Notes: generated by a model from the letters alone, not told the origin. Shown: positions 1 through 9,449, numbered from the stretch's first letter. The stretch is DNA of 64,000 nt from Armatimonadota bacterium (GCA_025998755.1 AP024674.1:682001-746000), one strand, 5' to 3'. Program-made: numbers and translations.

Positions 1-2
1 TC

Positions 3-251
3 TACAAGACCATAGACGCAATGATCGACGAGCAGCACAATCTGGCGGACTATGTAGTTCGGGCTGTAACGGGTGGCACGGACGCCATCGCGGACGTCAT
101 GGTGAAGGTCTCGGACGGGACCAATATCTACACCGGACGGGCTGCGAGCCTGGACATCGTTCAGTCGAGCGCGCGCGCCTATATCCAGGCTATCAACAAG
201 CTGGTATACCATCAGAGCAAGCGGAAAGGCGGCCAGCTCGCGACACCCTGA
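3..251 (+). CDS. leuA: 2-isopropylmalate synthase, C-terminal end (partial)
   Basis: The gene runs in from the left edge; an open frame is present from base 3 and ends at TGA 249-251. The visible 82 residues match the end of the LeuA C-terminal regulatory (LeuA dimer) domain: YKTID, then VVRAVTGGTDAIADV, a GR-x-AS-x-D stretch and an SARAYIQAINKL ending. Full LeuA condenses acetyl-CoA with 2-oxoisovalerate, the first committed step to leucine, and this domain binds leucine for feedback inhibition. The next gene, cimA, starts 35 bp downstream on the same strand, so both branched-chain amino acid enzymes are probably co-transcribed. The catalytic TIM barrel lies outside the window. The related CimA also has such a domain, but a complete CimA follows, which favours LeuA. 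Confidence 0.85.
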   Translation, partial: YKTIDAMIDEQHNLADYVVRAVTGGTDAIADVMVKVSDGTNIYTGRAASLDIVQSSARAYIQAINKLVYHQSKRKGGQLATP

Positions 252-286
252 AGGGCCGGTAGGCGGCCGGAGGCCGGGATCAGGAT

Positions 287-1927
287 ATGAATAGATCAGA
301 CTCTGAAACGCGTTATGTGGAGATATTCGATACCACACTGAGGGATGGGTCCCAGGCGGAGGGGATCTCTTTCTCGGTGGAAGATAAACTGCGGATCGCG
401 CAAAAGCTCGACACGCTGGGGGTGGCTTATATCGAGGGTGGTTGGCCGGTCTCCAACGATAAAGACCGGGAGTTCTTCCGCCGGGCGCGCGAGATGCAGT
501 GGCACAATGCCCTGATCACGGCCTTCGGCAGCACCCGCCGAGGGGGGATCTCCTGCGAGGAGGACGCCAACCTCCGGGCGCTTGTCGAGAGCGGGGCCCC
601 GGCTGTGGCCATCTTCGGAAAGAGCTGGGATCTGCACGTCACGGAAGCCCTGCGCGTGCCCCTGGAAGAGAACCTGCGGATGATCGAGGAGTCCGTCGCC
701 TATCTGGTGAGGGCTGGGCAGCAGGTCATCTACGACGCGGAGCACTTCTTCGACGGCTACAAGGCGAACCCGGAGTATGCGCTTCAGACCCTGGAAGCGG
801 CAAAACGGGGAGGAGCGCAGATCCTGGTGCTGTGCGACACGAATGGCGGATCTCTTCCCACGGAGGTCGCCAGGATCGTGGGGGTGGTGCTGGAGCGGCT
901 GCAGCATCCTGTGGGAATCCACGCCCATAACGACTCCGGATGTGGAGTGGCTAACTCAATCGCCGCGGTGGAGGCCGGGGCGTCTCAGGTGCACGGGACC
1001 ATCAACGGGTATGGTGAGCGCTGCGGCAATGCGAACCTGTGCTCGGTCATACCGACACTGGAGCTCAAAATGGGGATCCAGTGCCTGCCGGACGGAAGTC
1101 TGCAGCACCTGACCAATGTTTCTCGCTTCGTTGACGAGATCGCCAACGTCGTCCCGGATGACCGCCAGCCGTATGTGGGCAAGTCTGCCTTCGCGCATAA
1201 GGGAGGCATTCACGTGGATGCCATCCTCAAGCACGAGCGCACATACGAGCACATCCGGCCGGAGTTGGTTGGCAACGAGCGGCGGGTGCTGATCAGCGAA
1301 CTGTCCGGAGCCTCCAATGTGGTGGCCAAGGCTCAGAAGCACGGTCTGGATCTGACCAAAGGTTCCCCGGAGGCGCGCGCGGTGCTGCATGACATAGTGC
1401 GGCTGGAGAACGAGGGGTACTCATTCGAAAGCGCGGAAGGTTCGTTTGAGCTGCTTCTGAAGAAGCATACCGGTGGTTACCGCAAGCTGTTCGACCTGTT
1501 GAGCTTCCGGGTGATCATTGAGAAGCGCCATCCAGATGAGGAGCCGATCACCGAAGCCACCCTGAAGATCCGGGTAGGGGACGAGGTGCGCCATACGGTG
1601 GGCGAGGGGGATGGACCGGTGCACGCGCTGGACACCGCCTTGCGCAAAGCGCTGCTGGTCTTCTACCCGGACCTGGATGAGATCAAACTGACCGACTTCA
1701 AGGTGCGCGTCATCAACAGTGGGGCTGGCACGGCGGCCAAGGTGCGGACGGTCATAGACTCTCAGGACACGGAAGGCCGGATGTGGAGCACTGTGGGGGT
1801 CTCGACCAACCTGATCGAGGCCAGCTGGCAGGCTCTGGTGGACAGTGTGGAATACGGGTTGCTGCGCCAGCTGGACGAGGGCACTGCGGAGCAGCGCTCC
1901 GTGTCCGTGGCGCGCTCACTTCAATAG
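287..1927 (+). CDS. cimA: (R)-citramalate synthase
   Basis: A 546-residue acyltransferase of the DRE-TIM family. It condenses pyruvate with acetyl-CoA to citramalate, starting the threonine-independent route to 2-oxobutyrate and isoleucine. Visible marks are the FDTTLRDGSQAEG active-site segment (residues about 14-26), the metal-binding HAHNDSGCGVANS stretch (about residue 209) and a C-terminal regulatory domain (about 400-530). The EGGWPVSNDKDREFF segment and the length above 500 residues fit the CimA/LeuA2-like branch rather than canonical LeuA. The ATG is preceded by an AGGA-type ribosome site. It sits directly behind leuA, and the next gene begins within 20 bp of its stop. Homocitrate synthase is a less likely alternative. 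Confidence 0.88.
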   Translation: MNRSDSETRYVEIFDTTLRDGSQAEGISFSVEDKLRIAQKLDTLGVAYIEGGWPVSNDKDREFFRRAREMQWHNALITAFGSTRRGGISCEEDANLRALVESGAPAVAIFGKSWDLHVTEALRVPLEENLRMIEESVAYLVRAGQQVIYDAEHFFDGYKANPEYALQTLEAAKRGGAQILVLCDTNGGSLPTEVARIVGVVLERLQHPVGIHAHNDSGCGVANSIAAVEAGASQVHGTINGYGERCGNANLCSVIPTLELKMGIQCLPDGSLQHLTNVSRFVDEIANVVPDDRQPYVGKSAFAHKGGIHVDAILKHERTYEHIRPELVGNERRVLISELSGASNVVAKAQKHGLDLTKGSPEARAVLHDIVRLENEGYSFESAEGSFELLLKKHTGGYRKLFDLLSFRVIIEKRHPDEEPITEATLKIRVGDEVRHTVGEGDGPVHALDTALRKALLVFYPDLDEIKLTDFKVRVINSGAGTAAKVRTVIDSQDTEGRMWSTVGVSTNLIEASWQALVDSVEYGLLRQLDEGTAEQRSVSVARSLQ

Positions 1928-1944
1928 CGGAAAGTCCTCAGACC

Positions 1945-3318
1945 GTGCCTCTGTTCAGTGAGAATGATCTGCTGCTGAGAATGCCACGCGATAGCGGGCG
2001 CCGCCACCAGGTGGCGGGCGTCATTCGGCGCGTGCTCCCCGGGGGCGCGGCGGAGCGGGCAGGCGTCCGCCCGGGTGATCTTCTGATCGAAGTGAATGGG
2101 CATCCCGTGGAGGATGTGATTGACGTCCGCTTTCACGCTGCGGAGGATGAGTGCGTCTTGACCCTCCTTCGCAATGGCACCCCGCTGACCGTCGAGCTCG
2201 ATAAGGGGATTGACGATCCCATTGGAGTCGAGTTCGAGGACGATCTTTTCGATGGGATTCGCCTCTGCTCGAACCGGTGCGACTTCTGCTTCGTCGATCA
2301 GCAGCCGAAGGGTATGCGCTCGACGCTGCAGATCCGAGATGACGACTACCGCCTCTCGTTCTTGCACGGAAACTTTGTTACCCTGACCAACCTGACAGAG
2401 CGGGACTGGGAGCGCATTTTCCGGCAGAGGCTTTCGCCGCTATACGTTTCGGTGCACGCCACGGATGACGCCGTCCGTCGCAGACTGCTGCGCAACAAGC
2501 GCTGTTCCCCCGTGATGGACGATCTCCGCCGGCTCATCGAGGGAGGCATCCGCCTCCATACGCAGGTGGTGCTGTGCGCAGGATTGAACGACGGGGACGT
2601 GCTGGACCGTACCATTCAGGATCTGGCAACTTTGTATCCTGCGGTCGAAACCCTGGCCGTCGTGCCGATGGGCGTCACAGACTATCGGCTGGAGCGCAAC
2701 GAGAGCGAACCTTACGATGCTTCCGGCGCCCGAAGGGTGCTCCGCCAGGTGCGAACCCATCAGCGCATCTTCGAGCGGGAACTGGGCGTTCGTTTCGTGC
2801 ATCCGTCGGACGAGTTCTACCTGCTGGCGGGTCGTCCGCTGCCCAAAGCGCACACCTATCAAGGGTTCCCGCAGCTCTCGAACGGGGTGGGGGGCAGCCG
2901 GCTGTTTCTTGACGAACTCCGTGCGCTGCGGGGTTTCCGGCAGCGGTGCGGACGCGGCGCCAGTATTCAGATGGTGACCGGCGCGCTGGCGGCACCGCTG
3001 GTGGAGCGGTTCGCTGCGCTGGCGGAGGAGGCGCTGGACATCCGCGCCGAGGTGTTGCCTGTCAGGAACAACTGGTTCGGGCATACTGTCACGGTGGCAG
3101 GGTTGCTCACAGGGCGGGATGTGAAAGATGCCATTCTCGCGGCGGGAAGGGCGGATGTGGCAATAATCCCCGACGTCACGCTGCGCGACGATTCGGATGT
3201 GTTCCTGGACGATATGACTGTGGAACAGATCTCGTGGGAGACCGGCCGCCCGGTGCTCCCTGTCAGCGTGTGGCCTGGAGATGCGCTGCGTTCGCTCGCC
3301 CGCTGGCTATCGGCCTAG
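1945..3318 (+). CDS. DUF512-family PDZ/radical SAM iron-sulfur protein
   Basis: A 457-residue protein with an N-terminal PDZ-like domain (VLPGGAAERAGVRPGD, about residues 25-75). Then comes a cysteine-rich radical-SAM-like segment, CSNRCDFCFVDQ, and the C-terminal DUF512 region (the final 200 residues). This is the architecture of the family annotated as DUF512 or putative FeS-containing oxidoreductase, whose biochemical role is not established. The frame stays open back to 1783 inside cimA. I place the start at GTG 1945, which has GGAAAG ten bases upstream and keeps the PDZ domain whole; ATG 1981 is an alternative. The gene follows cimA by 17 bp and is probably in the same transcript. Confidence 0.85.
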   Translation: MPLFSENDLLLRMPRDSGRRHQVAGVIRRVLPGGAAERAGVRPGDLLIEVNGHPVEDVIDVRFHAAEDECVLTLLRNGTPLTVELDKGIDDPIGVEFEDDLFDGIRLCSNRCDFCFVDQQPKGMRSTLQIRDDDYRLSFLHGNFVTLTNLTERDWERIFRQRLSPLYVSVHATDDAVRRRLLRNKRCSPVMDDLRRLIEGGIRLHTQVVLCAGLNDGDVLDRTIQDLATLYPAVETLAVVPMGVTDYRLERNESEPYDASGARRVLRQVRTHQRIFERELGVRFVHPSDEFYLLAGRPLPKAHTYQGFPQLSNGVGGSRLFLDELRALRGFRQRCGRGASIQMVTGALAAPLVERFAALAEEALDIRAEVLPVRNNWFGHTVTVAGLLTGRDVKDAILAAGRADVAIIPDVTLRDDSDVFLDDMTVEQISWETGRPVLPVSVWPGDALRSLARWLSA

Positions 3319-3487
3319 TAGGGCCGCCGGAACAGATGGCGGAAGGCTGGAACATCCGGCCGGAAAAGCCGCTCTAAATATTCGGAGTAGCGGAAGAAGC
3401 TTTGCAAACGTGAAGATGCAAGAGGCGGGCTGCGGTGTGCGATGCGCCGGCGCCTGCCGGGGGACGGGGACGCAGGAGGTTATCCGT

Positions 3488-3967
3488 TTGTCATACTGGC
3501 GCAGGTTTTTCGGTGTTGCTCTGACGCTCCTGGTAGTCGCTGCCGCTGCGGGATGCGGTGGCGGCGGTGGTGGAACCACTGACCCCGGCGGAGGTGGCGG
3601 GGGCGGAGGCGGCGGAGGCGGCGGAACGCCCACTCCCCCGAATCCGCCGACGAACGTGCAGGCGGCCCGCCATCCTGTGCAGGTGACGCACGTGAATGTT
3701 ACCTGGACGGCGAGCAGCAGCACCAATGTGGTGGCTTACAACGTTTACCGGAAGCTGTCCAACCAGACGAGCTTCTCCCGCGTTGCCACGGTGACCGGGA
3801 CGAGCTTCACAGACACCAACATCGACTCCTCCGTGGTCTTCGATCAGATCCAGTATTATGTCCGCGCGGTGAACTCCAGTTCACTGGAAAGCGCGAACTC
3901 CAACACGGCCACGGTTCCCTCTACGGTCCCGGGAGGAGGAGGTCCGCCGCCTCCACCGCCATTCTAG
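3488..3967 (+). CDS. poly-Gly lipoprotein with one fibronectin type III-like domain
   Basis: The frame is open from 3281, but AGGAGGT at 3474-3480 lies seven bases before TTG 3488, and that start gives a perfect lipoprotein signal: two arginines, a hydrophobic core and a VAAAAGC lipobox with Cys23. The mature protein begins with glycine runs (13 in a row at about residues 34-46), then PTPPNPPTN. One Fn3-like domain follows (about 52-145, with VNVTWTASSS, YNVYRKL and YYVRAVNS), and the tail ends PGGGGPPPPPPF. It is probably lipid-anchored at the outer surface or in the periplasm, with the glycine tract as a flexible tether. Function is unknown. A GC-rich hairpin follows the stop. Confidence 0.72.
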   Translation: MSYWRRFFGVALTLLVVAAAAGCGGGGGGTTDPGGGGGGGGGGGGGTPTPPNPPTNVQAARHPVQVTHVNVTWTASSSTNVVAYNVYRKLSNQTSFSRVATVTGTSFTDTNIDSSVVFDQIQYYVRAVNSSSLESANSNTATVPSTVPGGGGPPPPPPF

Positions 3968-4018
3968 AGCGAGCGAGGCGTTCTTCCTTCAGACTTGGGC
4001 TGCGCATAAGAAGACGGA

Positions 4019-4045
4019 GGGCGGGCCGGATCTCCCGGCCCGCCC
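4019..4045. terminator. bidirectional GC-rich hairpin between convergent genes
   Basis: A perfect 11-bp stem, GGGCGGGCCGG at 4019-4029 and its complement at 4035-4045, with the 5-base loop ATCTC. It lies between the ends of the lipoprotein gene (plus) and acnA (minus). Neither side has a strong U-tract: TCACTTCTGTCTGTT follows on plus and TCCGTCTTCTTATG on minus. Intrinsic termination is plausible but not certain. Confidence 0.65.
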
Positions 4046-4075
4046 TCACTTCTGTCTGTTGAAAAGGGCGTTCGG

Positions 4076-6784
4076 CTATGCCTTGATGAGCTGCCGCAGG
4101 ACATATTGCAGAATGCCGCCGTTGCGGTAGTAATCTGCCTCGCGCGGAGTGTCAATCCTTATGGTGACCTGGAACTCTATTGTCCGGCCGTCTTCGGCGC
4201 GAGCGGTGACCCGTGCCGTCCGGCCTGAGGCGAAGCCGGTGGCGATCGCCTCCGCGATACCCTGGATGTCGAACACTTCAGTTCCAGTCAGACCCAGCGT
4301 GTCGGCGTTTGTGCCCGGTGCAAACTGCAGCGGAACGATTCCCATCCCCACCAGGTTGGAACGATGGATGCGCTCAAAGCTTTCCGCGATGACCGCCTTC
4401 ACTCCCTGCAGGAACGGTCCTTTGGCAGCCCAGTCGCGGCTGGACCCGGACCCATACTCCTTCCCGGCAAGCACGATCAGCGGAATCCCCGCTTCCGAAT
4501 ACCGGACCGCCGCATCAAAGATGGTCATAACCTCGCCTGAAGGGATATGAGTGGTGAAACCACCCTCCGTGCCGGGTGCCAGTCTGTTGCGGATGCGCAC
4601 GTTTGCGAATGTGCCACGCACCATCACTTCGTGGTTACCCCGCCGCGAGCCATAGGAATTGAACTCGGCCTGGGGAACGCCTCGCTCCAGCAGGTATTTT
4701 CCAGCGGGCGAGTCCGGTTTGATGCTGCCGGCCGGACTGATATGGTCCGTCGTGATGCTGTCTCCCAGGAACGCCAGAACCCGCGCCCCCCGGATGTCCT
4801 CCACGCTTTGCGGTTCGTCCGGCCGCATGCCGTCGAAATAGGGCGGGCGGCGGATATAGGTGGACGACTCGTCCCAGGCGAAGCGGTCTCCGGCAGGCAC
4901 TTCGATGGAGTTCCAGTTCTCGTCTCCCTTGAAGACTGCGGAGTAGGTCTCTTCGAACAGCTCGCGCGTCACGCACTGCTGGATGACCCGGTTGATCTCC
5001 TCCTGCGATGGCCAGATGTCCCGCAAATAGACCGGCTGGCCCTCCCTGTCCGTGCCGAGCGGTTCGGCTGCCAGATCTATGTCTATACGCCCGGCCAGGG
5101 CGAAAGCCACCACCAGCGGAGGGCTCATCAGGTAGTTGGCCCGCACTTCCGGATTGATGCGGCCCTCGAAATTCCGGTTGCCGGACAGGACGGATGCGGT
5201 CACCAGTCCGCCTTCCGCGATGGCCCGGGAAATCGCTTCCGGAAGTGGGCCAGAGTTGCCGATGCAGGTGGTGCAGCCATACCCCACCGTGTTGAAGCCG
5301 ATCTCGTCCAGATAGCGCGAAAGGCCGGCCGCTTCCAGATAGCGCGTCACCACCCTGGAGCCCGGTGCTAGCGACGTCTTGACCCAGGGCTTCGAGCGAA
5401 GCCCGCGTTCAACGGCATTCCTGGCAAGGAGCCCCGCCGCGATCATCACGGACGGGTTGGAAGTATTCGTGCAGCTGGTAATCGCAGCGATGACCACGCT
5501 TCCGTGTGTTAACTCGAACTCCTGCCCATCCAGCCGGGCGCGGACGGCCGAAGCGGCGCCTGCGCCGGAGGCTGAAGGCCCCAGAAGCGAGGGCAGCGCC
5601 TCTCGGAAGGAATCCGCAGTTTTTGAGAGCGGCACGCGGTCTTGCGGGCGCCTGGGCCCAGCCACACTGGGCTCCACCGAGGACAGGTCCAGCTCCAGGA
5701 CGTCGCTGTAGACGGCCTCCGGTGCTTCCGGGCTGTGGAAAAGTCCCTGCTCCTTGAAGTATGCCTCCACCAGCTGGATGTGTTCCTCGGACCGACCCGA
5801 GTGGCGCAGATAGCGCAAGGTCTCGGCATCCACGGGGAAGATGGCACAGGTGGCGCCGTATTCCGGGCACATGTTGGAGATCGTCGCCCGGTCTGCAAGG
5901 GGCAGCGTGGCCAGTCCCGGGCCGAAGAACTCCACAAATTTCCCGACCACCCCCTTCTGCCGGAGGATCTGTGTGACCGTTAGCACCAGATCTGTCGCCG
6001 TCGCACCTTCCGTCAAAGCGCCCGTGAGACGGAAGCCCACCACGGAGGGGATCAGCATACTGACGGGCTGGCCCAGCATGGCCGCCTCGGCTTCGATGCC
6101 GCCCACGCCCCATCCCAGCACTCCGAGACCGTTGATCATCGTGGTGTGAGAATCCGTGCCCACCAGCGTGTCGGGGTAGGCCGACAGCGAGCCGTCGTCA
6201 GCCTCCGCCGTGAATACCACCCGCGCCAGATACTCCAGATTCACCTGATGGACAATGCCGGTGCTGGGAGGTACAGCGCGGAAGTTGCGGAAGGCACTTT
6301 GCCCCCATTTCAGGAAGGAGTAGCGCTCCCGGTTTCGCTGGAACTCGCGCTCCACATTGATGAGCAGGGCATCGGGGCGACCGAATGCGTCCACCTGCAC
6401 CGAGTGGTCTATGACCAGCTCCACGGGCTGAAGCGGGTTGATTCGGGACGGATCTCCCCCCAGCTCAGCCATTGCGTCCCGCATTGCGGCCAGATCCACC
6501 ACGCAGGGCACTCCCGTGAAGTCCTGCAGCAACACCCTGGCCGGTGTAAATGCGATCTCGCGCTCGGGGATCGCCTGCGGATCCCAGCCTGCGAGGGCGG
6601 CAATGTCCTCCGCCGTTACGGAGATCCCGTCCTCGGTTCGCAGCAGGTTCTCCAGCAGAATGCGCAGACTGTAGGGCAGCCGCTCCAGAGAATAACCGGC
6701 ATCCTGCAGGGCCGTGAGTCTATGAATGACGTATTTCCGGCCGCCGGCGGTCAATGTGCCCCGGGCGGAGTACGAGTCGGTCAC
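4076..6784 (-). CDS. acnA: aconitate hydratase (AcnA/IRP type)
   Basis: A 902-residue aconitase that isomerises citrate to isocitrate in the TCA cycle, in the cytoplasm. The 4Fe-4S ligands are visible in [13 protein letters not shown] (about residue 440) and [14 protein letters not shown] (about 505-510). The swivel domain carries the substrate motif [11 protein letters not shown] near the C-terminus. The length and N-terminus ([18 protein letters not shown]) are those of AcnA rather than AcnB. The frame extends to 6802, but the AAGGAGG there is the ribosome site for GTG 6784, eight bases further on, so I use that start. It is transcribed divergently from secDF, from a promoter at 6853-6882. 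AcnA-type proteins can bind RNA when the cluster is lost. Confidence 0.95.
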   Translation of the reverse strand: MTDSYSARGTLTAGGRKYVIHRLTALQDAGYSLERLPYSLRILLENLLRTEDGISVTAEDIAALAGWDPQAIPEREIAFTPARVLLQDFTGVPCVVDLAAMRDAMAELGGDPSRINPLQPVELVIDHSVQVDAFGRPDALLINVEREFQRNRERYSFLKWGQSAFRNFRAVPPSTGIVHQVNLEYLARVVFTAEADDGSLSAYPDTLVGTDSHTTMINGLGVLGWGVGGIEAEAAMLGQPVSMLIPSVVGFRLTGALTEGATATDLVLTVTQILRQKGVVGKFVEFFGPGLATLPLADRATISNMCPEYGATCAIFPVDAETLRYLRHSGRSEEHIQLVEAYFKEQGLFHSPEAPEAVYSDVLELDLSSVEPSVAGPRRPQDRVPLSKTADSFREALPSLLGPSASGAGAASAVRARLDGQEFELTHGSVVIAAITSCTNTSNPSVMIAAGLLARNAVERGLRSKPWVKTSLAPGSRVVTRYLEAAGLSRYLDEIGFNTVGYGCTTCIGNSGPLPEAISRAIAEGGLVTASVLSGNRNFEGRINPEVRANYLMSPPLVVAFALAGRIDIDLAAEPLGTDREGQPVYLRDIWPSQEEINRVIQQCVTRELFEETYSAVFKGDENWNSIEVPAGDRFAWDESSTYIRRPPYFDGMRPDEPQSVEDIRGARVLAFLGDSITTDHISPAGSIKPDSPAGKYLLERGVPQAEFNSYGSRRGNHEVMVRGTFANVRIRNRLAPGTEGGFTTHIPSGEVMTIFDAAVRYSEAGIPLIVLAGKEYGSGSSRDWAAKGPFLQGVKAVIAESFERIHRSNLVGMGIVPLQFAPGTNADTLGLTGTEVFDIQGIAEAIATGFASGRTARVTARAEDGRTIEFQVTIRIDTPREADYYRNGGILQYVLRQLIKA

Positions 6785-6816
6785 TTTGCAAGCCTCCTTC
6801 ACAGATCGGGAAGAGC

Positions 6817-6841
6817 TGCCCTCCCGGACCGGTGGAGGGCA
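6817..6841 (-). other. hairpin in the acnA mRNA leader
   Basis: A perfect 8-bp inverted repeat, TGCCCTCC at 6817-6824 and GGAGGGCA at 6834-6841, with a 9-base loop. It lies a few bases inside the predicted acnA transcript (start about 6846), 33-57 bases before the start codon. It could stabilise the message or be a regulatory element; no partner is known. Confidence 0.45.
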
Positions 6842-6852
6842 TCTCCCGGAGG

Positions 6853-6882
6853 ATTATGGCACGCCCCCGGCCTGCCTGTCAG
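6853..6882 (-). promoter_or_regulatory. sigma70-type promoter for acnA
   Basis: On the minus strand, -35 CTGACA (6882-6877) and -10 CATAAT (6858-6853) are separated by 18 bp. Each box matches five of six consensus bases. The predicted start is near 6846, giving a leader of about 60 nt before GTG 6784. The -35 box lies 23 bp from the -35 box of the divergent secDF promoter. Confidence 0.68.
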
Positions 6883-6905
6883 GCGCCGCCCAAAGCCCTC
6901 TGAAG

Positions 6906-6935
6906 TTGACACGCCAAAAAGCCAATCGGTATAAT
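6906..6935 (+). promoter_or_regulatory. consensus sigma70 promoter for secDF
   Basis: TTGACA (6906-6911) and TATAAT (6930-6935), both perfect matches, with an 18-bp spacer. The predicted transcription start is about 6942, leaving a leader of about 63 nt that ends in GAGGAGGATGCGAA before TTG 7005. A consensus promoter fits a housekeeping translocon gene. Confidence 0.88.
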
Positions 6936-6941
6936 ACGTAG

Positions 6942-6982
6942 CTGTCTGTCTGCCTCTTAGAAGAGCCTACACGCACAGACAG
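6942..6982 (+). other. nested stem-loop at the predicted 5' end of secDF mRNA
   Basis: An outer 8-bp stem, CTGTCTGT (6942-6949) with ACAGACAG (6975-6982), encloses an inner inverted repeat CTCTT-AG-AAGAG (6954-6965). The outer stem begins at the base where the consensus promoter predicts transcription to start, and it ends about 10 bases before the GAGGAGG ribosome site. Structures of this kind at mRNA 5' ends are known to slow decay; that role here is inference. Confidence 0.55.
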
Positions 6983-7004
6983 AGCGTCCAGAGGAGGATG
7001 CGAA

Positions 7005-9449
7005 TTGTCGCGTTACCGTCAGTTATTCTTCTTCATCCTTGTGCTTTGCGCCGTATCCGCCTGGATCGTGGCCACGAAGGAGATGCGCCGCGGTCTGGAC
7101 CTGGCGGGCGGGATGCGGGTGGTCTATGAAGCAAGACCCGGACCGGGGCAGGAGTTCAACAACCAGACTCTGCAGACCGTCGCCCGTATCCTGGAGCGGC
7201 GCGTGAACGCATCCGGTGTGGTCGAGCCGGTGGTCCAGCCCAAGCCTCCACGGCAGGTCATCGTCGAGATCCCGGATGTCAAAAACAAGGAAGAGCTGGC
7301 AACGCGGCTGAGCCGCCCCACCAAGCTGGAGTTCCGCTATTTCAAGAACATCCAGAGCGACCGCAATCCCGGCGCTCCCATCAGGATGCAGGTGGACCGG
7401 GAGAACGGCAACGAGAAGATCGTTTTCTACGACCCGGAAGGCAAGGAGGTGCCGCATAGCAAGATCCTTGCGGACTCCGAGCTCATCCTCACCGGTGCGG
7501 ATCTGAAGGACAATGCCCGCGGGGATATCTCCGGCATGCGCTCCGTGGTGCGCATCGAGTTCAAGCCCGAGGGCAAAGAGAAGTTCGCCGAGTTCACCCG
7601 CCGCCACGTGGGGGACTATCTGGCCATCGTCCTGAATGACCAGATTCTGAGTGTTCCGGTCATCAACGAGGCCATCCTGGGCGGAAAGGCCGAGATCTCC
7701 GGAAACTTCACGCCGGAAGAAGCCCAGAACCTGGCGAACGACCTGAACGCAGGCGCGCTGCCGGTCCCTCTGGAGATCGTGGAGCAGAACATCGTGGAGG
7801 CGTCCCTGGGAGCTCAGTATGTCTCCCAGAGTGTGAAGGCGGGCATCTATGGCCTGGTGCTGGTCGTGATCTTCATGATCGGCTATTACTGGCTGCCTGG
7901 CGTCATAGCCACCATCGCGCTGGCGATGTATGCCCTGTTCACGTTCGCCATCCTCAAGTGGATGGGCGTCACCATGACCCTGCCGGGCCTTGCGGGTTTC
8001 ATCCTGTCGGTAGGTATGGCGGTGGACGCCAACATTCTCATCTTCGAGAGGATGAAGGAGGAGCTTCGGGCCGGCAAAACGCTGCACTCCGCCATTGACG
8101 CTGGCTTTAACCGGGCCTGGACAGCGATTCTGGACTCCAATGTCTGCACCATCATCACCTGTCTGGTGCTGATTGCCCTGACCAGCGGGCCGGTGGTCGG
8201 CTTTGCCAAGACCCTGGCCATCGGTGTTCTGGTCAGCATGTTCACGGCCATCACGGTCAGCCGCACCCTGCTGCATCTGGTCACCTCGTTCGGCTTCGCC
8301 CAGAATGCCCGCCTTTACGGCCTGGGCCGCCAGTGGATGCAGCCCGTCGGGGGCAGGGGCTTCGACATCATCGGCCGGCGTGCCATCTGGTTCTCCATTA
8401 GCGGCGTGATCATCGCCACCGGGCTGGTTCTGCTCTTCATGCCGGGAGGAGGCCTGAAGAAGGGTATCGAGTTCACGGGCGGCAATATGATCCAGGTGTC
8501 CCTGCCTGCCGGTGTCACCGCCCCTCAGGTGCGAAGCGCGCTGGCGGAGTTCTCACCGCGGGTGCAGCTCTCGCCGGAGGCCGGCACCAACCGGACCACC
8601 GCCTACATCCGCACCAAGGAGCTGAAGCCCGCGGAACTGGACCGGTTGAGGGAGATCGTGACGTCGCGCTTCAAGGGAGCCGAGGTCGTCAGCACCAGCA
8701 AGGTTGGGGCCAGCATCTCAAGGGAGATCACCGAAAAGGCCATCCTTGCCGTGGTCCTTGCCTGTGTCGCCATCTGTATCTACCTGTCAGTCCGGTTCGC
8801 CCAGCATGGCTTCGTGGAGGGCTTCAAATATGGAGCCTGCGCGCTTGCGGCGCTGGTGCATGACGTGCTGGTGGTGCTGGGAGCTTCCGCGCTGTTCGGC
8901 AAGCTCTTCGGATGGGAGATTGATGGCGCATACGTCACCGCCGTGCTGACAATGGTCGGCTACAGCGTGCACGATACAATCGTGGTTTTCGACCGGGTGC
9001 GCGAGAACCAGAAGAACCGCCTGAAGGGCGAGACCTTCGAGCAGATGGTCAACCGCAGCATCCTGCAGACCTTCGCGCGGTCCATCAACACGTCGTTGAC
9101 GGTGGTCCTGGTGCTGGTCACCCTGCTTTTGTTCGGCGGGTCTGTTCTGCACCACTTCACTTCGGTGCTGCTTGTGGGAATCGTCATCGGGACATACTCC
9201 TCCATCTTCAACGCCAGCCCGCTCCTGGTTCTCTGGGAGCGGCAGGCGCGTAAGGCTAAGGGGCAGTTGACCCCGGCTGAGATGAAGCCGCTGGTGGAGA
9301 GGCCGTCTCGCGAGGCGCTGGAGACGGTTGGGGCCTCGTCCGACGGCGACCGGGACGAGGAAGCCGTTGAGGCTCGTCCGGTGGCCGGAGGGGCTTCAAA
9401 GACCAAGCCTCGCACCCAGCAGGCGAAACGGCGCAAGCGCCGGTTCTAG
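7005..9449 (+). CDS. secDF: protein translocase subunit SecDF (fused SecD-SecF)
   Basis: An 814-residue fusion of the two accessory subunits of the Sec translocon, which use the proton motive force to complete export. The SecD half has an N-terminal membrane helix, a large periplasmic domain (about 30-260, starting RRGLDLAGGMRVVYEA) and six helices. Its conserved helix carries GMAVDANILIFERMKEEL (about residue 340). The SecF half starts near residue 450 (FDIIGRRAIWF) and has KKGIEFTGGNMIQV and the matching YSVHDTIVVFDRVREN helix. The start is TTG 7005, preceded by GAGGAGG. Fused SecDF occurs in several phyla, while enterobacteria have separate genes. The Lys/Arg-rich end is probably cytoplasmic. 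YajC is not in the window. Confidence 0.95.
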   Translation: MSRYRQLFFFILVLCAVSAWIVATKEMRRGLDLAGGMRVVYEARPGPGQEFNNQTLQTVARILERRVNASGVVEPVVQPKPPRQVIVEIPDVKNKEELATRLSRPTKLEFRYFKNIQSDRNPGAPIRMQVDRENGNEKIVFYDPEGKEVPHSKILADSELILTGADLKDNARGDISGMRSVVRIEFKPEGKEKFAEFTRRHVGDYLAIVLNDQILSVPVINEAILGGKAEISGNFTPEEAQNLANDLNAGALPVPLEIVEQNIVEASLGAQYVSQSVKAGIYGLVLVVIFMIGYYWLPGVIATIALAMYALFTFAILKWMGVTMTLPGLAGFILSVGMAVDANILIFERMKEELRAGKTLHSAIDAGFNRAWTAILDSNVCTIITCLVLIALTSGPVVGFAKTLAIGVLVSMFTAITVSRTLLHLVTSFGFAQNARLYGLGRQWMQPVGGRGFDIIGRRAIWFSISGVIIATGLVLLFMPGGGLKKGIEFTGGNMIQVSLPAGVTAPQVRSALAEFSPRVQLSPEAGTNRTTAYIRTKELKPAELDRLREIVTSRFKGAEVVSTSKVGASISREITEKAILAVVLACVAICIYLSVRFAQHGFVEGFKYGACALAALVHDVLVVLGASALFGKLFGWEIDGAYVTAVLTMVGYSVHDTIVVFDRVRENQKNRLKGETFEQMVNRSILQTFARSINTSLTVVLVLVTLLLFGGSVLHHFTSVLLVGIVIGTYSSIFNASPLLVLWERQARKAKGQLTPAEMKPLVERPSREALETVGASSDGDRDEEAVEARPVAGGASKTKPRTQQAKRRKRRF

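Noticed and set aside
296-928. 210-codon open frame on the minus strand opposite cimA
   Set aside because: It lies entirely across an intact citramalate synthase gene and has the low-complexity Arg/Pro/Leu content of a shadow frame in GC-rich DNA.
3601-3625. Glycine-codon run as a CRISPR or tandem repeat array
   Set aside because: It is GGC/GGA/GGT codons in frame of a lipoprotein, without spacers.
4019-4045. Attachment site or recombination site
   Set aside because: A GC-rich hairpin at converging gene ends is better explained as a terminator; there is no integrase.
7023-8276. 417-codon minus-strand frame opposite secDF
   Set aside because: Long, but it is a complement of a conserved membrane protein: the His/Asp/Gln-rich translation has no domain pattern.
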